DNA from: Methylovorus glucosotrophus
Lineage (GTDB): Bacteria; Pseudomonadota; Gammaproteobacteria; Burkholderiales; Methylophilaceae
Assembly: GCF_009858335.1 (NCBI RefSeq)
Contig: NZ_VMSE01000001.1
Coordinates: 310,001-374,000 of the forward strand
Length of the DNA: 64,000 nucleotides
Direction of reading: 5' to 3'
Shown: piece by piece, positions 16,413 to 27,782 of the stretch
How positions within the stretch are numbered: position 1 is the first letter of the stretch
Layout of the letters: every line of letters begins with the position of its first letter
Position numbers and translations under genes: made by a program
Notes under the pieces: generated by a model
What the model was told of the DNA's origin: nothing
The model's input: the letters and a program-made list of their open reading frames with translations, nothing else
Databases searched by the model: none

Positions 16413-17233
16413 ATATCCAGAATGCCCGTATCCTGCTGACGGGAGCTACCGGCGGTATCGGCCAGGCCCTGGCAGTCGAGCTGGCGTCGCAGGGCGCCCA
16501 TCTCGCGCTGGTGGGGCGCCACCCCGGTAAATTGCAGGAACTGCTGCATACACTGAGCGGCATGCCCGGCGAGCGTATTTCCATCGTGGCTGATCTTGAA
16601 AATGCCAATGCCCCGCAGGGCGTGGTGGATACTGCCATTCAACAGTTGGGCGGGCTGGATATCCTGATCAACAATGCCGGGGTCATGGATTTCATCCAGT
16701 TTGAAGACCAGAGCCCGGAACGCATTGCGCAGATTATCCAGACCAATGTCACCGCCCCGCTTTTGCTGGCCCGAGCAGTGCTGCCGCACTTTTTGACCAG
16801 GCAGCAAGGGCAGCTGGTCAACATCGGATCCATTTTCGGCAGTATTGGTTTTCCGCATTACGCCAGCTATTGCGCCAGCAAGTTTGCCATGCGCGGATTT
16901 TCTCAATCGCTGCGGCGCGAGCTGGTCGATACGCCAGTGCGGGTGACCTACATTGCCCCGCGAGCAGTGGATACTCCGCTTAACGATGCCACCACCACGC
17001 ACATGCTGCGCGCTGCCAATATTTCACTGGATGCCCCGGAAGACGTCGCGCGCCAGATTGTGTGTGCCATTGCCCGCGAGTGCGAGGAGTATTACATCGG
17101 CCAGCCGGAATCCTTTTTTGCCTGGCTGAATAGCGCTCTGCCCAAACTGGTCAACATCGGCATGAAAAAACAGGCGCGCCTGGCCGCCCCTTTTGTGAAT
17201 CGTCATTCCCATTCCTTAGGAGAAATTCAATGA
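16409..17233 (+). CDS. Short-chain dehydrogenase/reductase (SDR)
   Basis: A 274-residue classical SDR. The NAD(P)-binding TGATGGIGQA is at 11-20. An Arg in VGRHPG after strand 2 favours NADPH. NNAG is at 88-91, and the catalytic Ser141, Tyr154 and Lys158 are in NIGSIFG and YCASK. The C-terminal 40 residues (SALPKLVNIGMKKQARLAAP) extend beyond the core as in SDRs that act on membrane-associated acyl substrates. It overlaps the diiron-oxidase gene and the next gene by four bases each. In the operon it would reduce a ketone or oxidise an alcohol made by the upstream enzymes; that role is inferred from the order only. Confidence 0.87.
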   Translation: MNIQNARILLTGATGGIGQALAVELASQGAHLALVGRHPGKLQELLHTLSGMPGERISIVADLENANAPQGVVDTAIQQLGGLDILINNAGVMDFIQFEDQSPERIAQIIQTNVTAPLLLARAVLPHFLTRQQGQLVNIGSIFGSIGFPHYASYCASKFAMRGFSQSLRRELVDTPVRVTYIAPRAVDTPLNDATTTHMLRAANISLDAPEDVARQIVCAIARECEEYYIGQPESFFAWLNSALPKLVNIGMKKQARLAAPFVNRHSHSLGEIQ

Positions 17234-17877
17234 AACGCACTTTTCTTGCGCTTTGCCTGCTCGGCACAGCGCTGCTTGCCGCCCCGGTATATGCGGATGA
17301 CAAGGTAGACCCTGCCATCGTCAAGCTGCAGCATGACTGGGCGCATGCCAATTACCAGATACCCGATGCCCAGCAGGAAGCGGCGCTGAAAACCCTGTCG
17401 GAAGAAGCGCATCAGGTAAGTGCAGCCAATCCGGGCGCAGCTGAACCCATGATCTGGGAAGCCATTATTCTCAGTACCTACGCCAAGGCCAAGGGTGGTC
17501 TGGGCGCGCTCAAGCTCGCTGAAAAATCACGTGATCTGTTGCTTGCCGCCGAGAAAATCAATCCGAATGCACTGAATGGCTCGATTTATACCTCGCTGGG
17601 TTCGCTCTATTACAAGGTGCCAGGCTGGCCCATCGGTTTTGGTGACAAGAAAAAGGCCCGCGAGTACCTGGAAAAAGCACTGCAACTCAACCCCACAGGC
17701 ATAGACCCCAACTACTTCTATGCCGATTTCCTGAGTGGGCAGGGCGAATATGCCAAGGCCGTGGAATATTACAAAAAAGCTTTGGCTGCGCCTGCCCGCC
17801 CCGGTCGTGAAGATGCCGATTCCGGTCGTCGGCAGGACGTGGAAGAAGGTTTGAAGGCCGCAGAAAAGAAACGCTAG
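17230..17877 (+). CDS. Secreted tetratricopeptide-repeat protein
   Basis: A 215-residue protein with a signal peptide (MKRTFLALCLLGTALLAAPVYA) and helical repeats. The clearest repeats are KKAREYLEKALQLNPTGIDP and FLSGQGEYAKAVEYYKKALA, both TPR-like, so it is probably a periplasmic scaffold. It is the last gene of the operon, overlapping the SDR by four bases, and a strong terminator follows 30 bases later. Its presence implies that the operon's product is made, exported or assembled at the envelope. I know no assigned function. Confidence 0.72.
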   Translation: MKRTFLALCLLGTALLAAPVYADDKVDPAIVKLQHDWAHANYQIPDAQQEAALKTLSEEAHQVSAANPGAAEPMIWEAIILSTYAKAKGGLGALKLAEKSRDLLLAAEKINPNALNGSIYTSLGSLYYKVPGWPIGFGDKKKAREYLEKALQLNPTGIDPNYFYADFLSGQGEYAKAVEYYKKALAAPARPGREDADSGRRQDVEEGLKAAEKKR

Positions 17878-17907
17878 CGCTGGCCCCCTTGGCGCTTTGC
17901 GTCTTTG

Positions 17908-17946
17908 GGCACGGGTATGCAATTTCGCATGCCCGTGCCTTTTTTT
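17908..17946 (+). terminator. Rho-independent terminator of the diiron-oxidase operon
   Basis: GGCACGGGTATGC (17908-17920) pairs with GCATGCCCGTGCC (17927-17939), with one G-U pair, and is followed by T7. It closes the 13.6-17.9 kb operon and separates it from the thiC riboswitch. Confidence 0.88.
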
Positions 17947-18021
17947 ATGATGCTTGCCCCCTTCAAGCAGAAGTCCTTCAAACTTGCTTTTATTGCTGGT
18001 TTCGCGTAAGTTTCGCCTATT

Positions 18022-18115
18022 GCTGGGGGTCTCTTAATCCTTTATCTAATCAGGGTTATAGAGTGAGAGTTACCCTTTGAACCTGACGCGGATAATCCCG
18101 CCGTAGGGAAGCCAC
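18022..18115 (+). ncRNA. Thiamine pyrophosphate (TPP) riboswitch, THI element
   Basis: The conserved core is unmistakable: GGGGGTCTC at the 5' side, TGAGAGTTACCCTTTGAACC at 18064-18083, then TGACGCGGATAATCCCGCCG and TAGGGAAGC at the 3' end. The optional P3 stem is formed by GCGG and CCGC around ATAATC. The short closing helix P1 is GCT/AGC. It lies 80-170 bases ahead of thiC. TPP binding would lower thiC expression; no terminator hairpin separates the aptamer from thiC, so control of translation initiation is more likely than attenuation. Confidence 0.96.
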
Positions 18116-18121
18116 TGATAA

Positions 18122-20077
<1,956 letters not shown>

Positions 20078-20110
20078 CCCTTTTCGCATACCTTAAGCCC
20101 TTGAATTGGA

Positions 20111-20138
20111 AAGCAGGCGTTCGCGCCTGCTTTTTTAT
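20111..20138 (+). terminator. Rho-independent terminator of thiC
   Basis: AAGCAGGCG, a TTCG tetraloop and CGCCTGCTT followed by a run of T form a textbook terminator 33 bases after the thiC stop. Confidence 0.92.
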
Positions 20139-20210
20139 TTCTTGCGATTCCTCTGCGCATGCACCCCACGATCAAGGTAAAATCTAGCCTTGTCTTACGA
20201 GACCCTAGCT

Positions 20211-21557
20211 GTGACCACTCTAAAACTCCCCCCCAAAGCAACACCCGCTGATTCCAATGCACCTTCCGGTCGTAAACCGGTGCGGCGCGCAGACCCGGCC
20301 AAGCGTCCGCGTGATGCGGCGTCAAAACCGGTGGCCCATGTGCCGGTCAAGGAAGCAGAAGCCCGCGTTCCTGCCAACAAGCCGGCGCGAGCCGTCAGTG
20401 CGCGCCCAGCTGCTGACCGTGCGGCGCCCAAGCGTCAGCGCAATCATCGGCACGATGGCACCTTGCATGAACATCAGGTCGCCGACAGCCCGGCTGAAAA
20501 TGATCGCCCACGCCGCGTAGCCGCGGATCGTGACGCCAGTGAGCGCCAGCCAGCAAGGCGCTCTGCATCAGATCGTCCGGCGCGTAGCGGCGAATCGCGC
20601 CCCCTTGCGGATAATGCACGCCCCGAGAATCGTCAGCGCGACGAGCGTCCGGCTGAGCGTAGCGAGCGCCCACGCCGCCCTGCAGCTGATCGCGCTGATA
20701 GGCTTGCCAGTGATCGTGATACCCCGCGCCGGGGTGGCAAGGCACGCGATGGTTTTGTGGCGGGCGATTTCAATCGCGATCGCACGCAGAACCCGATGTT
20801 CACGCCCAAGCCTGTGGCGTCGCAGCCTGATTTGCCGCGGCTTTCCAAGCGCATGGCGGAGCTTGGCCTGTGCTCGCGACGCGAAGCAGACGAGTGGATT
20901 GTGAATGGCTGGGTGCGCGTAAATGGCCAGGTCGTGGACGAATTGGGCTCCCGTGTGGAACCCGACGCCAACATCGAAGTCAGTAAAGAGGCAGAGAAAC
21001 ATCAGTCCGAGATTGTCACCATCCTGCTGCACAAGCCGGTGGGCTATGTTTCGGGTCAGGCAGAAGACGGGTATGAACCCGCTGTCGTCTTGGTGCATCC
21101 CGATAATCACTGGGCAGAAGACCCGGTACAAAAAGAGTTCAGACGTGGATTCCTGAAAGGTCTGGCCCCGGCTGGTCGCCTGGATATTGATTCCACCGGT
21201 TTGCTTGTGCTGACGCAGGATGGCCGCGTGGCACGCCAGCTGATTGGCGAGGATTCACAAACCGAAAAAGAATATCTGGTGCGTGTAGAGGGTACCTTGT
21301 CGGATGAAGGTTTGCGCAAGCTTAACCATGGCTTGAGCCTGGATGGTGTTCAACTCAAGCCAGCCAAAGTCTCCTGGCAGAATGAAGACCAGTTGCGCTT
21401 TGTGCTGCGCGAAGGTCGCAAGCGTCAGATTCGCCGCATGTGCGAGCTGGTAGGCCTGCATGTGGTGGGCTTGAAGCGCGTGCGTATCGGCAGTGTGGCC
21501 CTGGGTAAATTGCCTCCGGGGCAATGGCGTTACCTGCGTCCCGGCGAACGGTTTTAA
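20211..21557 (+). CDS. RsuA/RluB/RluF-family rRNA pseudouridine synthase with long disordered N-terminus
   Basis: The last 240 residues are a complete enzyme. An S4 RNA-binding domain ([20 protein letters not shown]) is followed by the catalytic domain with Asp in [19 protein letters not shown], the [12 protein letters not shown] strand and [16 protein letters not shown]. The [13 protein letters not shown] wording is closer to RluF-like than to RluB-like members, so I give no symbol. The first 200 residues are an Arg/Pro/Ala/Asp-rich, repeat-like region without predicted structure, probably an RNA-binding tail. The start is uncertain: GTG at 20211 is the first conventional codon, TTG at 20190 is possible, and neither has a clear ribosome-binding site. 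There is no in-frame ATG for the first 190 codons or so. Confidence 0.83.
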   Translation: MTTLKLPPKATPADSNAPSGRKPVRRADPAKRPRDAASKPVAHVPVKEAEARVPANKPARAVSARPAADRAAPKRQRNHRHDGTLHEHQVADSPAENDRPRRVAADRDASERQPARRSASDRPARSGESRPLADNARPENRQRDERPAERSERPRRPAADRADRLASDRDTPRRGGKARDGFVAGDFNRDRTQNPMFTPKPVASQPDLPRLSKRMAELGLCSRREADEWIVNGWVRVNGQVVDELGSRVEPDANIEVSKEAEKHQSEIVTILLHKPVGYVSGQAEDGYEPAVVLVHPDNHWAEDPVQKEFRRGFLKGLAPAGRLDIDSTGLLVLTQDGRVARQLIGEDSQTEKEYLVRVEGTLSDEGLRKLNHGLSLDGVQLKPAKVSWQNEDQLRFVLREGRKRQIRRMCELVGLHVVGLKRVRIGSVALGKLPPGQWRYLRPGERF

Positions 21558-21643
21558 TGCTGACCAGGCTTTATCTTTCAGTGGAAAAAGCGCATACGAA
21601 GTCAACGACGTTGACGCCAGACTGAACAGTAAGGAGCTGAATC

Positions 21644-22039
21644 ATGGGTTTATTTAGCAGCATTGCGGGCTCCGTGGCCGCAAAAATGGGTGGCGAACAA
21701 GGCCGCATGTTCCAGGTTGCCCTGGAAATCATCGAGCGTAATGGTGGCGCGCCTGGCGTGCTGCAGAAATTCCGCGATGCCGGCATGGCCGAAGAAGTCG
21801 ATTCCTGGCTGGCGAATGGTGAAAATCTGCCGCTGGCGCCAGATCAGATAGAAGCGGCTCTTGGCACACAGGTGTTGACCGATATCGCGCAAAAATTTCA
21901 TATGTCGCTGGATGAAGTCGCGCAAACATTGGCAAATTATCTGCCCAAGGTGGTGGACAAGCTCAGCCCCGACGGCAAGGTGCCACAAACCCAATCCGAC
22001 CTGATGGCGCAGGCCTTGTCGGCCTGGCGACGCATGTAA
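21644..22039 (+). CDS. YidB-like DUF937 family protein
   Basis: A 131-residue cytoplasmic protein of the DUF937/YidB family, recognisable from FSSIAGSVAAKMGG at the start, GAPGVLQKFRDAGMAEEVDS, then WLANGENLPLAPDQIEAALG. The central LAPDQIEAALG and DEVAQTLANYLPKVVDKLSP segments are the conserved core. AAGGAG sits seven bases before the start. The family has no established function. It stands between the pseudouridine synthase and uppP with short gaps on both sides. Confidence 0.85.
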   Translation: MGLFSSIAGSVAAKMGGEQGRMFQVALEIIERNGGAPGVLQKFRDAGMAEEVDSWLANGENLPLAPDQIEAALGTQVLTDIAQKFHMSLDEVAQTLANYLPKVVDKLSPDGKVPQTQSDLMAQALSAWRRM

Positions 22040-22157
22040 TCCTGCAGCTCAATACGCAGGCCCATAAGTTGCTTGGGTCTTAAGCGCAATATGGCAGTCA
22101 TGTTGCAGGCTTACGCTGTGCCTTTCATTACAACACTGAACAAGAGAAATAATATCC

Positions 22158-22976
22158 ATGGATTTGCTGTTACTCCTCAAAGCCGCCATTCTCGGCATCC
22201 TCGAAGGCGCCACCGAGTTTCTCCCCATCAGCAGTACCGGCCACTTGATCGTGGCAGGCGATTTGCTCAATTTCAACGATGACAAAGGCAAGGTGTTTGA
22301 GATCGTGATCCAGCTTGGGGCGATTCTCGCCGTATGCTGGGAATACCGTACGCGCCTGACCGGGATCGCTCAGGGGCTGACCAGCAACCCGAAATCACAA
22401 CGCTTTGTCCTGAACGTATTTATCGGTTTTCTGCCAGCAGCGGTGCTGGGTCTGGTCTTTCACAGCTTTATCAAGACCCATCTGTTTTCGCCCATCAATG
22501 TCGCAGTGGCGCTGATCGTCGGCGGCTTCCTTATCTTGTGGATTGAACGCCATTTTGATGGCAAGGACGTCGTGCACAAGGCGGCCACGCTGGATGACAT
22601 TACGCCCCTGCAGGCACTCAAAGTCGGGTTTGCCCAATCGCTGGCCATGATTCCCGGCACCTCGCGTTCGGGAGCCACCATCCTGGGCGGTATGCTGTTT
22701 GGCTTGTCGCGCAAGGCGGCCACCGAGTTTTCGTTCTTCCTGGCGATCCCGGTCATGCTGGCGGCCAGTGGTTACGATGTGTTCAAAAACCGCGCTTTAT
22801 TCAGTGCCGATGACATTCCCATGTTCGCCGTGGGCTTCATCATGGCATTCATTGCCGCGCTGATCGCGGTAAAAACCCTGATTCGCTATGTGGCTAACCA
22901 TGATTTCCGGGCATTTGCCTATTACCGCATCGTATTTGGCACGCTGGTGCTGATCTACTTCCTCAAGTTCGCTTAA
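22158..22976 (+). CDS. uppP: Undecaprenyl-diphosphatase
   Basis: Integral membrane enzyme that recycles undecaprenyl pyrophosphate to the monophosphate lipid carrier for peptidoglycan and O-antigen synthesis; overproduction gives bacitracin resistance. The 272 residues contain both family signatures, [16 protein letters not shown] near the N-terminus and the phosphate-binding [13 protein letters not shown], with about eight membrane helices. The length is normal. AAGAGA lies upstream of the start. It is followed three bases later by an exoD-like gene and is probably cotranscribed with it. Confidence 0.95.
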   Translation: MDLLLLLKAAILGILEGATEFLPISSTGHLIVAGDLLNFNDDKGKVFEIVIQLGAILAVCWEYRTRLTGIAQGLTSNPKSQRFVLNVFIGFLPAAVLGLVFHSFIKTHLFSPINVAVALIVGGFLILWIERHFDGKDVVHKAATLDDITPLQALKVGFAQSLAMIPGTSRSGATILGGMLFGLSRKAATEFSFFLAIPVMLAASGYDVFKNRALFSADDIPMFAVGFIMAFIAALIAVKTLIRYVANHDFRAFAYYRIVFGTLVLIYFLKFA

Positions 22977-22979
22977 GGC

Positions 22980-23615
22980 ATGCATAGCTACGAACGTGTC
23001 GTTGAGATATTGAGTGGCTTTGCCGAGACGGCGCAGCAGCGTCCGCTGAGTCTGGGCGAGGCGCTGGATAGTCTGGATCATGCCGCCTTCGGCTTGATCG
23101 CGTTGATATTGGTGTTGCCGCTGTTGCAGCCTATCCCGCTGGGGCCGCTCACAGTGCTGGGGGGCTTCACGTTTGCTGCCCTGGGCTGGCAACTGTGGCG
23201 TGGGGCGGAATCGCCAGTGCTGCCGCAAAAAATTCGTGGCGTGACCATGAGCGAAAAAAGCTGGCGCATGCTGGCCAAAATCAGCCTCAAGGTGGTCGGA
23301 TTCTGTCGCCGCTTCAGTCGCCCGCAGCGATATCCACGCCTGGTGGAGGGGGAGCGAGGCCGCAAGATAGGCGGTTTCATCCTCATCGCCTCAGGTCTGT
23401 TGATGGCGATTCCCTTTGGCGTGTTGCCACTCAATAATGTGCTGCCCGGCCTGGCCGTGCTGTTTTACTGCATAGGCCAGCTTGAGCAGGATGGCCTGAT
23501 GGTGATGATCGCTTTTTTCTGGTTGATTTTCACCACCGTCTATTTTGGATTTTTCTTCTTTGGCATTTACTATCTGGGGGTGGAGGCCATGTCCAGATTC
23601 GGTTGGGGTGGCTGA
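22980..23615 (+). CDS. ExoD-family integral membrane protein
   Basis: A 211-residue protein of the exopolysaccharide-synthesis ExoD family. Two long hydrophobic regions (about 38-62 and 130-200) flank a basic cytoplasmic stretch. The GLIALILVLPLLQPIPLGPL segment and the equivalent GLLMAIPFGVLPLNNVLPGL later are the duplicated core typical of the family. The molecular role is not settled. It starts three bases after uppP. Confidence 0.82.
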   Translation: MHSYERVVEILSGFAETAQQRPLSLGEALDSLDHAAFGLIALILVLPLLQPIPLGPLTVLGGFTFAALGWQLWRGAESPVLPQKIRGVTMSEKSWRMLAKISLKVVGFCRRFSRPQRYPRLVEGERGRKIGGFILIASGLLMAIPFGVLPLNNVLPGLAVLFYCIGQLEQDGLMVMIAFFWLIFTTVYFGFFFFGIYYLGVEAMSRFGWGG

Positions 23616-23708
23616 TACCCCGCTGCTGCACCTGATTGTTAGCGGTGTGAAATCACGAATAAGTAGCCGCCATGCCAGGCAGGCTGCAAATACGAGGAGG
23701 CGTTGTGC

Positions 23709-26399
23709 ATGAATAAACTACTCAAATTCGGCCTGATAGGCCTGGCCGCTGTGGTGGTCGTTTTGCTGGTGGTGGTGGGTATTGTGGCCGCGACCTTCAA
23801 TCCAAACGACTACAAGCAAACCGTGATCAACCTGGTCAAAGAGAAAAAACAACGCACCCTGCATCTGGATGGCGATATCAAGCTTGCCTTCTGGCCCAGC
23901 ATAGGGGCGGATCTCGGGCGCATTTCAATTTCCGAACACAACAGTGACAAGGAGTTTGCTGCTGTTGATGGCCTCAAGGTCTCGTTGGCCCTGCTGCCAT
24001 TGCTCAAAAAGCAGCTGGTGGTGGATACGGTGTATGTGGACGGCGTGCGTGCCAATATCGTGCGCTACAAGGATGGCACTACCAACTTTGACGATCTGAT
24101 GAGTAAGGATGAGGAAGAATCCGAGCAGATCAAGTTTGATATTGATGGCATCAACGTTACCAATGCCGCCTTGAACGTGCGCGACGAGATGACGGACAAA
24201 CAGCTGGCACTGCGCAAATTCAATCTGAAGACCGGCCATGTGGCGCTGGGCACCCCCTTTGACCTGGCAAGTGATTTTGAGCTGGAGGCGAATAATCCTG
24301 CCGTGAAGGCCAGCGTGAGCATCAAGGGCAATGTGCTGGCCGACCCCGAGCAACAGCATTTTGCCGTCAAGGGCCTAGATGCCGGCATCAAGGGAGATAT
24401 TGCCACCTTGAAGGATGCTGACCTGACGCTCAGTGGCGATGTGGATGCCCGTCTGGAGCACATGGAACTGCTGGTGGATAGCCTCAAGCTTGTTCTGGCA
24501 GCCACGCAGGATGGCGCCAAGCTGAAAGTGGCGCTGGATGCTCCTCAAATCCGCGTGCAGCAGGACACGGTCAGCGGCAAGCAGGCCAGCATCAATCTCA
24601 GCCAGGAAAAAGGCAGCGACACCCTCAGCGCCAAGCTGGTGCTGGCCGATCTCAAAGGCTCGCCCAAGGCGGTGCAAAGTAGCGGTATCAGCGGTGAAGT
24701 GAATGTGAAGCAGGGCGAGCATCAGCTGCAAAGCACCTTCAACTCCCCCTTCACTGGCAATCTTGAAACCCAGGTGTTTGATCTGCCCAGGCTGGTGGGC
24801 AAGATCAACGTGAATGACCCTGCCTTGCCCAAGCGCGAAATGCAGGGCGATTTTGCCTTCAAGCTGCATGCGGATGCCAAACAGCAGCTGGTGAATAGTG
24901 ACTTCACGCTGAATCTGGATGCCACCCGGCTCAAGGGCGATGTGGCCGTGAGCAAATTTGACCAGCCGGACATCCGTTTTAATCTGATTGGCGATGCGCT
25001 GGATCTGAATGCCCTGCTGGGTAGCCCCGCCAGCAAAGCCAGCAGCAAGCCCGTAGCAGTGGATAAATCCAGCCCCGCCAAACCTGCAGATCTTTCAGCA
25101 TTGGCGAATTTGCGCTTGCAGGGCAATGTGCAGATGGGCCACATTGTCTATGACAAATACCAGCTGAGTAATCTCAAACTTGGTGTCAAAGCCGACGGGC
25201 AGACCCTGGATATCAAGCCGCTGAGCGTGAAGCTGGATGACAGCCAGATTGCCGGTAGCCTTGGTATCAGCCGCTTTGCCAACCCCATCTACCGCTTTGA
25301 TATCGACATCGACAAGCTTGATGCCGACAAATACATCACAAAATCAGATGCTCCCCCCGCCAAGCCTGGTGATGCCGCTAAAAAGCCGCAGACCGATGCG
25401 CCCATTGATCTGAGTGCGCTCAAGCAATTCAATGCCAATGGCGAGCTGCGCATAGGCTGGCTGAAAGTGGCGAACATCAAGTCCACCAACGTGCGTCTCA
25501 AGCTCAAGGCAGAGGATGGCGTGGCTGAGTTGGCGCCCTTGTCGGCCAATCTGTATGAAGGCAGTGTGAATGGCAGCCTGAAAGTGGATGCTCGCACTAC
25601 CCCCAGCATCACCGTCAGGCAGGACATGAAAGGCATCGCCATTGGCCCCTTGCTTACCGATGCCATCAATAACGATATGTTGAGCGGCAAGGGCACGCTC
25701 AATCTCGATATCACGACGCAGGGAGGGACCGTCAGTGCCCTAAAAAAAGCCCTGAACGGCAAGGCCGCGCTTAACCTTGCCGATGGTGCCGTCAAAGGGA
25801 TTGATGTTGCGGGCACATTGCGGGGTGTGAAAGACAAGCTGAATGTGCTTAAGGGCCAGAGCAGTGTGACGGGCGACAAGAGCAAGAAGACCGATTTCAG
25901 CGAAATGTCCGCCAGCTTCACGATCAAAAATGGCGTGGCGCATAACGAAGACCTCAGCATGAAAGCGCCCCTGTTCCGCATTACCGGCAGTGGCGATATC
26001 GATATTGCCAATGAAACCCTGGATTACGTGGCCAAGCCGACGGTGGTGAATACCCTCAAGGGCCAGGGCGGTGCCGATTTGTCCGAGATGAATGGCCTGA
26101 CCATTCCCATCAAGCTCAGTGGCACGTTTGCCCAGCCCGCGTATGCCATCGACTTCGCTGGCCTGGGCGCTGCCATTGCCAAGAACAAGCTGCTGGAGGG
26201 CGTGGGTGGTACCAAAGGTGAAGCCGTCAAGAACCTCATGGGCGGCAATAAGGAGGAAGCCCTGAAATCCTTGCTGGGTGGCAAGAAAGACGCCACCACG
26301 GCGCCTGCAGATGGCCAATCTTCCAATACCGATGCCACGCCAAAAGAAACACCGGAAGAAAAGGCCAAGAAAAAACTCAACAAATTGCTGGGGTTTTGA
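23709..26399 (+). CDS. AsmA-family envelope protein
   Basis: A large (897-residue) bitopic protein of the AsmA group. One N-terminal membrane helix (about 8-29) is followed by the AsmA signature FNPNDYKQTVINLVKEKKQR, then TLHLDGDIKLAFWPSIGADL and a long beta-rich periplasmic domain. The C-terminal AsmA_2-like region has KGIDVAGTLRGVKDKLNVLK. Such proteins form bridge-like grooves thought to move or organise lipids between the membranes. The start at 23709 is set by GAGGAG nine bases upstream. The last 50 residues are rich in Lys/Pro/Glu and probably disordered. Confidence 0.88.
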   Translation: MNKLLKFGLIGLAAVVVVLLVVVGIVAATFNPNDYKQTVINLVKEKKQRTLHLDGDIKLAFWPSIGADLGRISISEHNSDKEFAAVDGLKVSLALLPLLKKQLVVDTVYVDGVRANIVRYKDGTTNFDDLMSKDEEESEQIKFDIDGINVTNAALNVRDEMTDKQLALRKFNLKTGHVALGTPFDLASDFELEANNPAVKASVSIKGNVLADPEQQHFAVKGLDAGIKGDIATLKDADLTLSGDVDARLEHMELLVDSLKLVLAATQDGAKLKVALDAPQIRVQQDTVSGKQASINLSQEKGSDTLSAKLVLADLKGSPKAVQSSGISGEVNVKQGEHQLQSTFNSPFTGNLETQVFDLPRLVGKINVNDPALPKREMQGDFAFKLHADAKQQLVNSDFTLNLDATRLKGDVAVSKFDQPDIRFNLIGDALDLNALLGSPASKASSKPVAVDKSSPAKPADLSALANLRLQGNVQMGHIVYDKYQLSNLKLGVKADGQTLDIKPLSVKLDDSQIAGSLGISRFANPIYRFDIDIDKLDADKYITKSDAPPAKPGDAAKKPQTDAPIDLSALKQFNANGELRIGWLKVANIKSTNVRLKLKAEDGVAELAPLSANLYEGSVNGSLKVDARTTPSITVRQDMKGIAIGPLLTDAINNDMLSGKGTLNLDITTQGGTVSALKKALNGKAALNLADGAVKGIDVAGTLRGVKDKLNVLKGQSSVTGDKSKKTDFSEMSASFTIKNGVAHNEDLSMKAPLFRITGSGDIDIANETLDYVAKPTVVNTLKGQGGADLSEMNGLTIPIKLSGTFAQPAYAIDFAGLGAAIAKNKLLEGVGGTKGEAVKNLMGGNKEEALKSLLGGKKDATTAPADGQSSNTDATPKETPEEKAKKKLNKLLGF

Positions 26400-26550
26400 T
26401 TCTTGGATCATTTATTGATGCAACTGCCGACCGACTTGCCTGTATCGCCTGACAAGGCGGTTGCGGATGGTGACTCCAGGCGCATTTGCCCAAGAGCCGC
26501 GCTCTCTGCAAACGGGGCGAGCATGAGGGTACTGCATGCAGGGGATAGGC

Positions 26551-27657
26551 ATGCCTGAGTCAGTACATACTCTCTCGCCAGGGCCTGTACCTTCAGACTC
26601 TGAGGTCACATTTGCCAGCAAGTTGATTAGCTGGCAGAAGCGCTATGGCCGCCATGATCTGCCGTGGCAGCAAACGCGCGACCCTTATGCGGTCTGGGTG
26701 TCGGAAATCATGTTGCAGCAAACCCAGGTGGCGGCGGTGATAGGGTATTACCAGCGCTTCATGCAGCGCTTTCCTACCATTGCCAGCCTAGCGATGGCGA
26801 CACAGGATGATGTCATGGAGCACTGGAGCGGGCTGGGTTATTACTCCCGCGCGCGCAATCTGCACAAGGCAGCCCAGCAGGTCATGGAAGTGCATGGCGG
26901 CGTGTTCCCGCAAACGCTGGAAGCCATACAGGCTTTGCCTGGCATAGGTCGCTCAACCGCCTCGGCTATCGCCTCATTTGCATTCGAGGCGCCGCATCCG
27001 ATACTGGATGGCAATGTAAAGCGCGTATTTGCCAGGCATTTTGCCATTGAGGGCTGGCCTGGATTGCCGCGCGTGGAACAGCAGATGTGGGCACTCGCAG
27101 AGCGCCTGCAGCCAGCACAAGAGCACGGTCCCTACGCTCAGGCACTCATGGACATGGGCGCTACCTTGTGCACGCGCAGCCGCCCACGCTGCGATGCCTG
27201 CCCCTTGCAGACGACGTGTCTGGCATACCGTGAAGGGCGCACGCGTGAACTGCCTGCTTCCAAACCGCGCAAGGCGATCCCGGAAAAATCCACCACCATG
27301 CTGATATTGCTGCACGACAATCAGGTCATGCTGGAAAAGCGCCCTGGTTCAGGCATCTGGGGCGGCTTATGGAGCCTGCCGGAAGTCGATAGCACGCTGG
27401 ATGCGCAGCAGGCCGCCGTCGAACGCTATGGCTTTCAGACGCAGAAGTTACCACCCTTCGGCACGCTCACCCATGTGTTCAGCCATTTCAAGCTGCATAT
27501 ATTGCCGCAGCCTCTGGCGGTTGAAGCGGCACTCACGGCAAATCAAACCCACGATATTCAATGGCTGACGCTGGAAGCCGCCGTGCAGGCGGGCATACCC
27601 GCGCCCGTGCGTGTACTGCTGGAGCAGTTGCGCTGGCAGCAAACCGCCTTGCTCTGA
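26551..27657 (+). CDS. mutY: A/G-specific adenine DNA glycosylase
   Basis: Removes adenine mispaired with 8-oxoguanine or guanine. The 368-residue protein has the catalytic Glu in VWVSEIMLQQTQV, the helix-hairpin-helix LPGIGRSTASAI, the catalytic Asp in ILDGNVKRV and the [4Fe-4S] cluster Cys set CTRSRPRCDACPLQTTC. A NUDIX-like 8-oxoG recognition domain (from about residue 240, RPGSGIWGGLWSLPEVD) follows. The start at 26551 has AGGGGA upstream; ATG at 26536 would add five residues. The usual length is about 350. It is followed by the damaged sulP gene with 125 bp between. Confidence 0.95.
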   Translation: MPESVHTLSPGPVPSDSEVTFASKLISWQKRYGRHDLPWQQTRDPYAVWVSEIMLQQTQVAAVIGYYQRFMQRFPTIASLAMATQDDVMEHWSGLGYYSRARNLHKAAQQVMEVHGGVFPQTLEAIQALPGIGRSTASAIASFAFEAPHPILDGNVKRVFARHFAIEGWPGLPRVEQQMWALAERLQPAQEHGPYAQALMDMGATLCTRSRPRCDACPLQTTCLAYREGRTRELPASKPRKAIPEKSTTMLILLHDNQVMLEKRPGSGIWGGLWSLPEVDSTLDAQQAAVERYGFQTQKLPPFGTLTHVFSHFKLHILPQPLAVEAALTANQTHDIQWLTLEAAVQAGIPAPVRVLLEQLRWQQTALL

Positions 27658-27782
27658 TCCGCCTTACATGCGCGAAGGCGCACTTGGGCCAGTGCCTATT
27701 TCTTCATTGCTTAATTCTCCCCGGATAGCGTAATACCCATTTGAAGTTAGCGGGTATTGTGTGCAAGAATGGGGGCACCACC

